Assembly: GCF_004771005.1 (NCBI RefSeq)
Contig: NZ_RQHV01000049.1
Span: 62,001 to 126,000 of the forward strand
DNA from: Leptospira ilyithenensis
Lineage (GTDB): Bacteria; Spirochaetota; Leptospiria; Leptospirales; Leptospiraceae
Length of the DNA: 64,000 nt
Reading direction: 5' to 3'
This document shows, piece after piece, positions 56,283-64,000 of the stretch. Under the pieces are notes generated by a model. The model was not told the DNA's origin and did no database searches. It worked only from the letters and a program-made list of their open reading frames with translations. Every line of letters begins with the position of its first letter. The first letter of the stretch is position 1. A program made the translations under genes and the position numbers.

Positions 56283-57050
56283 ATGAACCGAAAAGATTTT
56301 TTAAAGAAAGGTCTGTTAACAAGCTCGCTCACCGCAGGCTTTGCCACCTTATATTGCTCTAAATCAAGCTCCGACAATAACAACGATTGGGCTTTGGCTT
56401 TACTCAGATCTTCAGCTACGATTACGGAAGGTACGAGCGCCAGTTGTTCAACTAATTGTGCAAAAGTGCCGGAAGAAACGACCGGCCCCTATCCGTTTAA
56501 GTCCTCTTCCAGTCCTTACATTCGTTCCGACATAAGAGAAGATAGAACAGGCATTCAACTGGATTTGACAATCTCTGTTTTAAATACAAACAATAGCTGT
56601 AGTCCGATAGAAGGATTGAACGTTTATATTTGGCATTGTGATCAATCCGGTTATTACTCTCAATATTCAGGGCAACCGGGAATTTTAGGTACAAAAGATT
56701 ATTCCTCTCTTACTTTTTTAAGAGGGATTCAAACTACGGATAGTTCCGGAAATGTAAAATTCGTAACCATTTATCCGGGATGGTATACTTCCAGAGCAAC
56801 GCATATCCATGTTCAGGTTTATTCGGGATCTACTTTAATTGCAACTTCTCAAATCGCTTTCCCTGAAAGTACAAATACAACGGTAAACAGTTCCTCCGGT
56901 TATTCCACTCACGGGCAAAACTCAGTTACAAATACGAAAGACAATATTTTCGGAAATTCCAGCACCGATTTAAGTTTGGAACTCGCTTGTCTAAGCGGTA
57001 CTACGACTGCAGGCTTCACTGCCAATTTCAAATTGGGAATTGCCACATGA
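56283..57050 (+). CDS. intradiol ring-cleavage dioxygenase-like lipoprotein
   Basis: This 255-residue protein resembles the protocatechuate/catechol intradiol dioxygenase fold, whose members bind Fe(III) by two Tyr and two His. VPEETTGPYPF is the usual opening. VYIWHCDQSGYYSQY gives the first Tyr area, and TIYPGWYTSRATHIHVQVY gives the second Tyr and the HxH. The N-terminus (NRKDFLKKGLL, then a hydrophobic run to LYC) suggests a lipoprotein, possibly Tat-exported. Extracytoplasmic members are known, with unclear substrates. It stands alone behind its own promoter. Confidence 0.85.
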   Translation: MNRKDFLKKGLLTSSLTAGFATLYCSKSSSDNNNDWALALLRSSATITEGTSASCSTNCAKVPEETTGPYPFKSSSSPYIRSDIREDRTGIQLDLTISVLNTNNSCSPIEGLNVYIWHCDQSGYYSQYSGQPGILGTKDYSSLTFLRGIQTTDSSGNVKFVTIYPGWYTSRATHIHVQVYSGSTLIATSQIAFPESTNTTVNSSSGYSTHGQNSVTNTKDNIFGNSSTDLSLELACLSGTTTAGFTANFKLGIAT

Positions 57051-57097
57051 AAACTTTAATCGAATAACGTTTGTTCGTTGTTTATGGGAATTTTTCA

Positions 57098-58225
57098 TTA
57101 GTAATCAATCATACGGCGTACTGTTTTTGAAAACCGTTCGCCGTATTCTTTTTTTATCAATTCCAGATTTGCATCCAATGAAAAAGCCTTTTTATCGGAA
57201 ACATGCAACGTTCTTTTTGAAAATGCTTTCTCATCGCATTGGCCCGGACAAATCCGTAAATCATGATCCAGATAATTCTGTGCTCCCGATAGCAATAATC
57301 CATTTTTAGATTTCACAAATCCTTTTGCTACCGCTTCAATCTTCAAAGGGAAAGTGCGCGCCCAAGCATCTAACGTGAGCGCTAAATTCATTTCATCGAT
57401 ACCCTGATAAATCTCAATTGCGATCTTAGGATCGTCGTCGAAGAGAACTTTCTTCGCGATGGTAAATTTGTCCGAAAAAGAAACTGGTTCACCGGGATAA
57501 TCCCTTCTGAGAGTCGCAAAAGGGTAATTGATATTTTTCATTGTATTTTGCAAAGCAGTTTCACCGGCAAGTTCCCGAATGAGAAAAAGCGATCCTTCAA
57601 TACTGGAAGCGACCCCGGCGGTGCTCGTCAGATTGCCGTCCGTTTCATATTTTTTACCTCTTTGCCATTTGATCCAAGGATACTTTGCTTCCAGTTCGAA
57701 TATCGAAGTAGCATGAGTTGTCATATTACGACCGTTAAATTTTCCGGTATTTCCGATGAGTCGTGCGCCTTCACAAACAGAAAGAATCTTCTTATCCGTT
57801 TTCGAAAGAAAAGAGATAAGAGCCGGATCTTCCGTATGAGTCAGATAAGGAACAACGACCGCATCGTATTCATAAGGAAATTCAGTTACCAAAAAATGAG
57901 GCAACACTACCAATCCTTTCCAAAGAATTACAGGTGATCTTTTGTTCGAAAGTATATAAACATTGAAGCCTGATTGTTTTAATAGTGAAAACGGGACAAG
58001 TAAGTCCGTTATCTCCGTTCCTTCGGAATCAGCCAAAATGACTACTGTGTGTTTGGAAGGATCATGGTTTACCTTGTATGATTTTTGACTTAAGACCGAA
58101 ACGTCCATAATATCAACTTTGTTGAAGCCTTGCAGTTGCGCACAACCAAAGGCAAATAAAAATGAAATCAAGGCAAACGGGAAAACCGGTAACCTTCGTG
58201 ATCCAAGATGGGATTCGAATAACAT
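57098..58225 (-). CDS. DJ-1/PfpI-family lipoprotein
   Basis: This 375-residue protein has signal FALISFLFAFGC (lipobox) and a class I glutamine-amidotransferase-like DJ-1/PfpI domain (about 55-230). The nucleophile-elbow Cys is in KKILSVCEGARLIGNTG, followed by NMTTHATSIFELEAKYP. Acid and His partners are not certain. A C-terminal extension of about 140 residues is unassigned. The AraC-type gene lies 87 bases upstream on the same strand. DJ-1/PfpI domains often pair with AraC-type domains, which supports a functional link. Confidence 0.82.
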   Translation of the reverse strand: MLFESHLGSRRLPVFPFALISFLFAFGCAQLQGFNKVDIMDVSVLSQKSYKVNHDPSKHTVVILADSEGTEITDLLVPFSLLKQSGFNVYILSNKRSPVILWKGLVVLPHFLVTEFPYEYDAVVVPYLTHTEDPALISFLSKTDKKILSVCEGARLIGNTGKFNGRNMTTHATSIFELEAKYPWIKWQRGKKYETDGNLTSTAGVASSIEGSLFLIRELAGETALQNTMKNINYPFATLRRDYPGEPVSFSDKFTIAKKVLFDDDPKIAIEIYQGIDEMNLALTLDAWARTFPLKIEAVAKGFVKSKNGLLLSGAQNYLDHDLRICPGQCDEKAFSKRTLHVSDKKAFSLDANLELIKKEYGERFSKTVRRMIDY

Positions 58226-58312
58226 AACTTCTCCGTAAGTTAAAACTTATGTAAAAGTATGACCGACTGCGGGACTTCTGTCGTCCTGTTTCATACGGAA
58301 AGAAGTATGGAA

Positions 58313-59401
58313 TTATACGTCAGGACTTATTGCTTTTTTGCGATAGGCAGTAGGTGTGGTTCCGGTTATCTTAAGAAATTCGGAATGAAAGGAAGATTTT
58401 GAATTAAATCCTACGGCACCTAAAATGGAAAGTATGGGCCGATTCGGTTCTTCCGTAAGAAGCCGACAAGCTGCGGTGATTCGATGTCTGTTTATAAAGT
58501 TATTGAAACTCAAGCTTAAGTGGTTGTTTAAAATTTCGGAAAGCTGATGGGGATGGATATCGAGAGATTCCGCCATCCTTCCCAAACTCAAATCCTCATC
58601 CGCATAAAGATGTTCCATATCCATCAATTCGCGGATTCTGTTGATTATATCGGCAGAGTCGATCCCCGTTAATCTCGATTTCGCATAACGCCCCCTAGCT
58701 GCCTCTTTTCGCATTATTTCCAGATAATCCGGATATAACTGCATTCCCCAAAAAATAAAAACGGAAAGAACGGTAAGTAACCCGAAAGAAAGAACCATCC
58801 CCACTTCCGACTTTTCAAGCTGATACCAAATCAGAAATCCCACATCAACAATGGCCACAAAAACATACAACATAGTTAGGCGATAAATACCGGGAAACGG
58901 CAATATGCTTGTTTTCAACAAAACCCATAAATCAAGTAATGTTAGAAAAAGAAATACCAATACATAAAGCATGATCAATACAAGCACAATGTCCAACCAA
59001 ACATGTATATGGGAAAAATCATGGGGTTGCCCGTAAACGGGAACTAATACTGCATAAGCAAGTCCGAAAGGAAGTATATGATAAAGGTGACTCTTTTTCC
59101 AAAGGAACTCCTGACCGAGTATCTGGTGAAAATAAGCATAAGTCAATGGTCCGAGAAAAATATAGAAAGGAGGAAGCAATAAGCCCGTACCGGGAAAACG
59201 TTCGTAAAATCCGAGCAATTCCATCGAAACACTCAATTGAGGCAACGCCACCAAACAAAATAATAACGCTGGCAAACTGTTTTTACGGAGATGGGACTGA
59301 AAGAAAAAACCCAAACCTATTGCAATGGAAAAAAAGGTCCCTGCCAACTCAAAGGCAATGAATGCATCCGAAGCAGTCCAGGCCTTCCCGTTTACGAACA
59401 T
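58313..59401 (-). CDS. membrane-bound AraC-family regulator
   Basis: This 362-residue protein has about seven hydrophobic helices (residues 12-220) and a C-terminal AraC helix-turn-helix pair: DLSLGRMAESLDIHPHQLSEILNN and ILGAVGFNSKSSFHSEFLKITGTTPTAYR (about 275-355). The form, a 7TM sensor joined directly to an AraC DNA-binding end, implies signal reading and gene control from the membrane. It starts 16 bases after the amidohydrolase and lies upstream of the DJ-1 gene. Ligand and targets unknown. Confidence 0.9.
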   Translation of the reverse strand: MFVNGKAWTASDAFIAFELAGTFFSIAIGLGFFFQSHLRKNSLPALLFCLVALPQLSVSMELLGFYERFPGTGLLLPPFYIFLGPLTYAYFHQILGQEFLWKKSHLYHILPFGLAYAVLVPVYGQPHDFSHIHVWLDIVLVLIMLYVLVFLFLTLLDLWVLLKTSILPFPGIYRLTMLYVFVAIVDVGFLIWYQLEKSEVGMVLSFGLLTVLSVFIFWGMQLYPDYLEIMRKEAARGRYAKSRLTGIDSADIINRIRELMDMEHLYADEDLSLGRMAESLDIHPHQLSEILNNHLSLSFNNFINRHRITAACRLLTEEPNRPILSILGAVGFNSKSSFHSEFLKITGTTPTAYRKKAISPDV

Positions 59402-59417
59402 TCTGCACTTCCTTTAG

Positions 59418-60440
59418 TCACAACGTTTTTACCAAATCCGAATGAAACAGATTTTCACCGTTCTTCCAAAGAATTTTTCTTTTCGCTTCATCGCTGATAT
59501 TCGTTTCCAAGATTCTCATAATGGGATGAGAAAGATTGTAAGGAATATTGGGAAAATCAGATCCGAAAAAAATCCTATCCTGGTATTTTTCAAGAAGAGG
59601 AATCGAATCATCAGCGTCTTCCCCCGTGGCAAGAAAATCAACAAACACCATCGTGGTATCCAAATACAAATTGGGATAAGTATCGATTAACTCCGAGTAG
59701 TCGAAAATTTCTCTAGCTCCCATATGGGCAACTATCACTTTTAGGTCGGGATACCTTTGAATGAAAGGTAAAAAATATTTGATACCTGTAAATTCTCCTG
59801 GCATGGGAGCATTTCCGGTATGGATGACAAGAGGTATGGAAAGTTTTTCCAAATAGGAAAATACTTCTGCAAGTTCCTTCCGGCTCAAGTCGAGTTTGGA
59901 AACTTCACAATGAAGTTTAAAGCCTTTGAAACCGTATTCTTCCACTGCGCGTTTTACATAACGATCAACACCTTCCTCCGGATAAAAAGTTCCGAAAGGA
60001 ATAGCTCCCTCCCAATTCCGATAATTTGAATGTGTCCACTCATTCAACCACTCCGCCATGCCCGGTTTATGAGCATAATTCAAAGTCGTAAATCGCCTAA
60101 TTTCGTTTAAATGGAGTCTCTTTACTCTTTCTTCCTCGCTATATCGGTAAGCAATCTCCCAATTCACCTTATCAAACCACTTCCAGATCAACTTCAACAC
60201 GATCTCCGGAAAAAAATGGGAGTGGATATCGAAAACATAAGGTATGTTCAGTTTTTTCAATTCTTCCAGGTGAGGAGGATTTTTGTCGTCTAGTAGCGGT
60301 GGAAAATCATTTCCCTTCCAACGAAAAGGAGAAAGTAGTCTTTTTTCTTCCGAATTGGCGGATAAACCAGAATGAGATCCCCCCTGGTTCTCCACAAAAC
60401 AGGCGTAACAGGGAAGGATTTGGCGGTTTGAATTTGCCAT
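59418..60440 (-). CDS. amidohydrolase-2 family metal-dependent hydrolase
   Basis: This 340-residue TIM-barrel enzyme has metal ligands in FDIHSHFFPE (HxH), IPLVIHTGN (His), KVIVAHMGARE (His) and IFFGSDFPNIPYN (Asp). These are the usual amidohydrolase-2 positions, shared with decarboxylases and lactonases. The N-terminal 60 residues (ANSNRQILPCYACF, GGSHSGL) are additional and have two Cys pairs. It is upstream of the AraC-type gene by 16 bases, so the three downstream genes may form one unit. Substrate unknown. Confidence 0.85.
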   Translation of the reverse strand: MANSNRQILPCYACFVENQGGSHSGLSANSEEKRLLSPFRWKGNDFPPLLDDKNPPHLEELKKLNIPYVFDIHSHFFPEIVLKLIWKWFDKVNWEIAYRYSEEERVKRLHLNEIRRFTTLNYAHKPGMAEWLNEWTHSNYRNWEGAIPFGTFYPEEGVDRYVKRAVEEYGFKGFKLHCEVSKLDLSRKELAEVFSYLEKLSIPLVIHTGNAPMPGEFTGIKYFLPFIQRYPDLKVIVAHMGAREIFDYSELIDTYPNLYLDTTMVFVDFLATGEDADDSIPLLEKYQDRIFFGSDFPNIPYNLSHPIMRILETNISDEAKRKILWKNGENLFHSDLVKTL

Positions 60441-60482
60441 GGATTTTTAGATATTGAAAATGGAGGATGATTGCAAATCAAT

Positions 60483-60517
60483 ATAAACCGCCAAACGAAT
60501 CGGGTTTGGCGGTTTAT
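60483..60517 (-). terminator. strong terminator after the acyl-CoA dehydrogenase
   Basis: A 14-pair perfect stem, AAACCGCCAAAC (60485-60496) against GTTTGGCGGTTT (60504-60515) with two further pairs outside, and a seven-base loop. It lies just beyond the dehydrogenase stop and before the amidohydrolase gene on the same strand, separating the two units. Confidence 0.8.
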
Positions 60518-60527
60518 TCGTATCAGA

Positions 60528-62285
60528 TCAAACTGCAGCGAGACTCTTTTTCTTACCTTTAATCTTTGTTAGATTGGAGAGAAGAATCGCAGAACTATCC
60601 AATACATAATCCTGAGCGAGCGCCTTACGGGAAGCTCTTCTTTCCACTTTCGCGCGAGGAACGCTTCTTTCCAATAAGAGACTGACCAAAAGGCGAGCTG
60701 CGGATTCAACAACTTCGAAAGCAAGCTCTTCTCTGAGAGTTCCTGTTCCGATCTCGGCAAATTCACTTACGATTGTTTCCAACTGACTCCAAAGTTCTTT
60801 CAATTCGTCGGAAACTTTGAATTTGGACATTTCGTCTTTGATGTATTCCCTGAAGATACCAGTTTCTGTCATACCCGCAACAATACTTCCTATGCAGGCA
60901 ACCACTTGCAATTGAGTCGTACCTTCGTAGATATTTGTAATTCGAACATCACGATAGATTCTTGCAACATCATAATCTTCCGTATAACCGGAACCGCCGT
61001 GAATTTGCAAAGCATCGGAAGCAACTACGTTGGCGAGTTCAGTGATATAATATTTGGAAAGAGGGGTAAGTAGAGATGCCAATTTTTCCCATCGTTTGAA
61101 GGTTTCGTCTTTGCGGATTTCCTTTTCAGGAATTCCATTCATACGACCTCGTTCTTCTTTCCAACGATAAAGGTCAACAGAGCGGCTTGCTTCGTATAAA
61201 ATACAACGCATTCCAGCAATTTCTCTTTCCATACGATCCAACATTTTTTTCACAGCAGGGATTTGATCGATGGTCTTACCGAATTGCACCCGTTCGGTGG
61301 CATACTTACGGCCTTCAAAATACGCTGCGGTTGCAATTCCCATTGCTTGTGCTGCAATATTCAAACGCGCCTGATTCATCATTGCCATGGAATACTTAAC
61401 AAGACCTTTGCCTTCGTCCCCGATCAAAATCCCAGGGCTGTTTTCAAAAACAACTTCGCAGGTAGGAGAACAATGAAGTCCCATTTTCTTTTCAATGGAT
61501 GCTACGAAGATATCTTTGGAATGAACCAAAAAGAAAGAAAGACCGCGGGCACCGCTGGTCGTAGATCCCGTTCTTGCTAAAGTCAAAATGATGGAAGGCA
61601 TAGTATCAAAACCGCAAGCATGAGTGATGAATCGTTTGGTTCCTGTGATTTTCCAAACACCGTCTTCTCCTTTCACCGCTTTGGTTTGTAAATTGGGAAG
61701 GTCGGATCCGTAGTTCGGTTCAGTCAATGCCATGGCACCGCAAAGTTCTCCTGCAGCCATCTTGGGAACGAATTCATGGATCATCTCTTCCGTTCCGAAT
61801 CTTTCTACAGTTTCCGCAAGGTTCATGCAACCGAGTGTAATCGCAAGTCCGCCGTCTGCGCGGGAAACTGATTCGGATAACATGGATTGTACGACGGAAG
61901 GAAGCCCTATCCCACCGTAATGACGGTGAATCCCGTAAGGAAGTAGACCTGCCGATTTGATTTTATTAATCACATCGATCATTTCTTTGGGAAAGGTAAC
62001 CTTTCCGTCTTTGTATTTGAGTCCCACTTCATCCATTTGTTTGGCGACTTGAGAGACATCTTTACCTGCGATATCTCCGCCTGCTTCTAAAGTAGAACGA
62101 TAAAATTCAATCGCGTCTTCATAATTTCCGGGAGCATAAGCGAGTTCTTCTTGGCTTGTTTTTTGATAAAGTGCGTAGTCTGTAAAATTTTCTTCATATG
62201 AATCCACGATTTCCTTCCAATCGGTGAGGGAATCGAAATGATCTTTTAAATCTTCATTATCAGAAAAATAATTATTTGATATCAT
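60528..62285 (-). CDS. acyl-CoA dehydrogenase
   Basis: This 585-residue FAD enzyme removes hydrogen from acyl-CoA in beta-oxidation. Motifs: [19 protein letters not shown] and KRFITHACG (FAD/substrate binding). [35 protein letters not shown] contains the usual catalytic Glu in YEGT. A C-terminal extension of about 120 residues makes it longer than the common 380-residue form, like other long bacterial members. A perfect terminator follows. Substrate chain length is unknown. Confidence 0.93.
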   Translation of the reverse strand: MISNNYFSDNEDLKDHFDSLTDWKEIVDSYEENFTDYALYQKTSQEELAYAPGNYEDAIEFYRSTLEAGGDIAGKDVSQVAKQMDEVGLKYKDGKVTFPKEMIDVINKIKSAGLLPYGIHRHYGGIGLPSVVQSMLSESVSRADGGLAITLGCMNLAETVERFGTEEMIHEFVPKMAAGELCGAMALTEPNYGSDLPNLQTKAVKGEDGVWKITGTKRFITHACGFDTMPSIILTLARTGSTTSGARGLSFFLVHSKDIFVASIEKKMGLHCSPTCEVVFENSPGILIGDEGKGLVKYSMAMMNQARLNIAAQAMGIATAAYFEGRKYATERVQFGKTIDQIPAVKKMLDRMEREIAGMRCILYEASRSVDLYRWKEERGRMNGIPEKEIRKDETFKRWEKLASLLTPLSKYYITELANVVASDALQIHGGSGYTEDYDVARIYRDVRITNIYEGTTQLQVVACIGSIVAGMTETGIFREYIKDEMSKFKVSDELKELWSQLETIVSEFAEIGTGTLREELAFEVVESAARLLVSLLLERSVPRAKVERRASRKALAQDYVLDSSAILLSNLTKIKGKKKSLAAV

Positions 62286-62439
62286 GTAGGGATCTCCGAA
62301 CTAGAAGTAGTTCCAGATCAATTATAAGGGATAGCCCGAGAACCACAAATATTTTTCTTAAGGATTTTCCGGACCAAGAACCGGCACCGGGGCGAAGTAG
62401 TAAAATAACTGAGAAAACGACTGTTCACTAACTAATTCT

Positions 62440-63972
62440 TTACCTGATTTTTTCCGCCTGCTTCGCAATCTCTCCGATTTGGTCTTGGAGAAGTCTTGTA
62501 TTTTCCGCAACCACTTGCACTGCATCTTCAATGCTCTGCGCAGCGCGAGTGACTTCTTTATTTCCAATACTTTGTTCCGTTGCAATAGTCTCCAACTGAG
62601 AAGAAAGATCTTTCAATTCTCTTTGCGAAGAAACAACCCTCGCGTTGATATTTTGCATCTCTTCGATTTTTTCGTGAAATACTTTAACGCTGGTTTCAAT
62701 CGCAATAAGCTCCTTTTCCTGGTTAGTCGCCATCTCCGAAGCAATACTCGCTGACTTGTTTCCGTTTTCCAAATCTGATCTTGATTTTTGAATCGTTTTG
62801 GAGATGATACTTGCATTCGTAGCGGAATTGTCCGCCAATTTTCCCACTTCCTGCGCGACCACGGCAAATCCCCTTCCATGTTCTCCTGCGCGTGCGGCTT
62901 CAATGGAAGCATTCAGAGAAAGCAGATTTGTTCGATCGGCAATTTCTTTCATGATTTGATTTACTTCTTCCACTTTCATAAAAGACTGTTTTACTTCATC
63001 CAAAGCGGAATTCAATGATGACATAGAAGTCGAAACCTCATTACTGAAGTTAGTTGATTGATTGATTTGTTTGGAAATCTCCGTGATTTCCAAACGGATT
63101 TCACTCACCAATTTTTCCAAATTGTAACTTTCTTCATTCAGTTTTTCAATTTTTTGATATTGATCCCGTACAAAATATGCGGAACTTTCCGTCGCTTGGG
63201 AAATCTGAGTGAGAGAAGCACTGATCTCTTCGATGGATGTGGCTTGCGTTTGGATCTGGGAATTCAAATCTTCCGTAAAGATTTTCAAAGCTGAGACGGA
63301 TTCGTTGAGTTTTACAGCCGTTTCCTGCATATTTCCCTTTTGTTTATCTACAATTAACGCATGCTCATCGGCAATACGTTTTCCTTCCATAGCTTCGTCC
63401 CTGGTTTTGACAAGCAGACTTACCATCTTGCCTGTCGCAAATGTTGCCATAAGTAAAAATGTAAGTTTTACTACTTCAATGGAAGTTGACAAAGCAAAAG
63501 GAAATTTATGAGGATCTGTACTATCGATAAATTCCACTCCGCTTAAATAAGCAACATACAAAGTAACCAGATTTATGATCGAGAGCAAAGCACCTACAAC
63601 GACTGTTTGGCGCCAGGAAAAAAGGAACCCCGAATAAAGTATCAAAAAAAAACTGATCGTATAATTGATCCCAAGTTTGATAGAACCTGCAGCAATATCC
63701 TCATTGATATTTGCCTGAAGGATGGTATTCATTCCTGTGACAAATACGTCGCATAACACAAAATAAAATGGTTTAGGATCCAAACCTTTTTTAAATAAAA
63801 AAGCCTGAATCCCGGAGCTGATCCCATAAATGGCCGCGCCGATAATCATGATGGTTGATTGAGTGCGATCGAGAGTAGAATAGGTTCCGATAATACCTAA
63901 AGTAAAATTAATAAATAAGAAAATTCGAATGGAATTGATCGTTTTTGCGGGCTGAAGGGAGTAATTGTCCAT
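62440..63972 (-). CDS. methyl-accepting chemotaxis-type protein, six-TM
   Basis: This 510-residue receptor has about six hydrophobic helices in residues 15-195, with only short loops and no periplasmic ligand domain, so it probably senses within the membrane or cytoplasm. A coiled-coil linker and signalling domain follow (about 205-510), with the conserved hairpin tip [41 protein letters not shown]. It acts on CheA/CheW. I see no clear HAMP motif. It lies about 155 bases upstream of the acyl-CoA dehydrogenase gene. Confidence 0.92.
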   Translation of the reverse strand: MDNYSLQPAKTINSIRIFLFINFTLGIIGTYSTLDRTQSTIMIIGAAIYGISSGIQAFLFKKGLDPKPFYFVLCDVFVTGMNTILQANINEDIAAGSIKLGINYTISFFLILYSGFLFSWRQTVVVGALLSIINLVTLYVAYLSGVEFIDSTDPHKFPFALSTSIEVVKLTFLLMATFATGKMVSLLVKTRDEAMEGKRIADEHALIVDKQKGNMQETAVKLNESVSALKIFTEDLNSQIQTQATSIEEISASLTQISQATESSAYFVRDQYQKIEKLNEESYNLEKLVSEIRLEITEISKQINQSTNFSNEVSTSMSSLNSALDEVKQSFMKVEEVNQIMKEIADRTNLLSLNASIEAARAGEHGRGFAVVAQEVGKLADNSATNASIISKTIQKSRSDLENGNKSASIASEMATNQEKELIAIETSVKVFHEKIEEMQNINARVVSSQRELKDLSSQLETIATEQSIGNKEVTRAAQSIEDAVQVVAENTRLLQDQIGEIAKQAEKIR

Positions 63973-64000
63973 CTAGTCAATTACCCCTTCCGAAGATGAT

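Overview
The window looks like chromosomal DNA of a spirochaete of the family Leptospiraceae, most likely a saprophytic-type Leptospira. Supporting signs are two tandem FlaB-type flagellins beginning MIINHN, many lipoproteins with loose spirochaetal lipoboxes, a DUF1577-like protein of a type I associate with Leptospira, envelope-polysaccharide genes, and AT-rich DNA with housekeeping genes interspersed. There is no tRNA, rRNA, CRISPR array, insertion sequence or complete prophage.

Layout. 1-3.2 kb: a truncated VIT/VWA protein and two flaB genes whose leaders share an unusual hairpin arrangement. 3.2-4.2 kb: about 1 kb of non-coding DNA rich in inverted repeats. 4.2-9 kb: a PQQ-type sugar dehydrogenase, a tail-collar protein paired with a PI-PLC-like protein, then a lipoprotein hydrolase with a Crp-type regulator. 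9-15.4 kb: a TonB-dependent receptor with lipoproteins and a two-component system, joined by an 18-bp operator-like sequence present three times. 15.4-21.3 kb: a metallo-beta-lactamase-fold protein, a broken gene carrying HELGHH, and a trehalose operon (OtsA-OtsB fusion plus GH15). 21.4-36.1 kb: a long minus-strand cluster (carB, sulfatase, a giant alpha-2-macroglobulin, three unknown genes). 36.2-39.5 kb: guaB, a LolA-like gene and rsmE; the IMP dehydrogenase resembles the eukaryotic type. 39.6-44 kb: DUF1577-like, B12-radical SAM and EAL proteins. 44.3-49 kb: a polysaccharide cluster (polymerase/ligase, GT2, membrane glycosyltransferase). 49-55.4 kb: tmk, a methyltransferase and a five-gene metal-uptake operon (lipoprotein, porin, SBP, ATPase, permease) preceded by three TTGCAACA repeats. 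55.5-64 kb: a TetR gene with a near-certain self-operator, an intradiol dioxygenase-like lipoprotein, DJ-1/AraC/amidohydrolase genes, an acyl-CoA dehydrogenase and a six-TM chemoreceptor.

The best candidates for undescribed biology are: (1) paired GGA-in-loop hairpins in both flagellin leaders, matching CsrA-type control; (2) the shared direct/inverted repeat linking an OmpR-type regulator to a TonB receptor and two lipoproteins; (3) a metal-uptake operon with its own outer-membrane porin and lipoprotein and a three-repeat operator. All functional statements come from reading sequence motifs; no database search was run.
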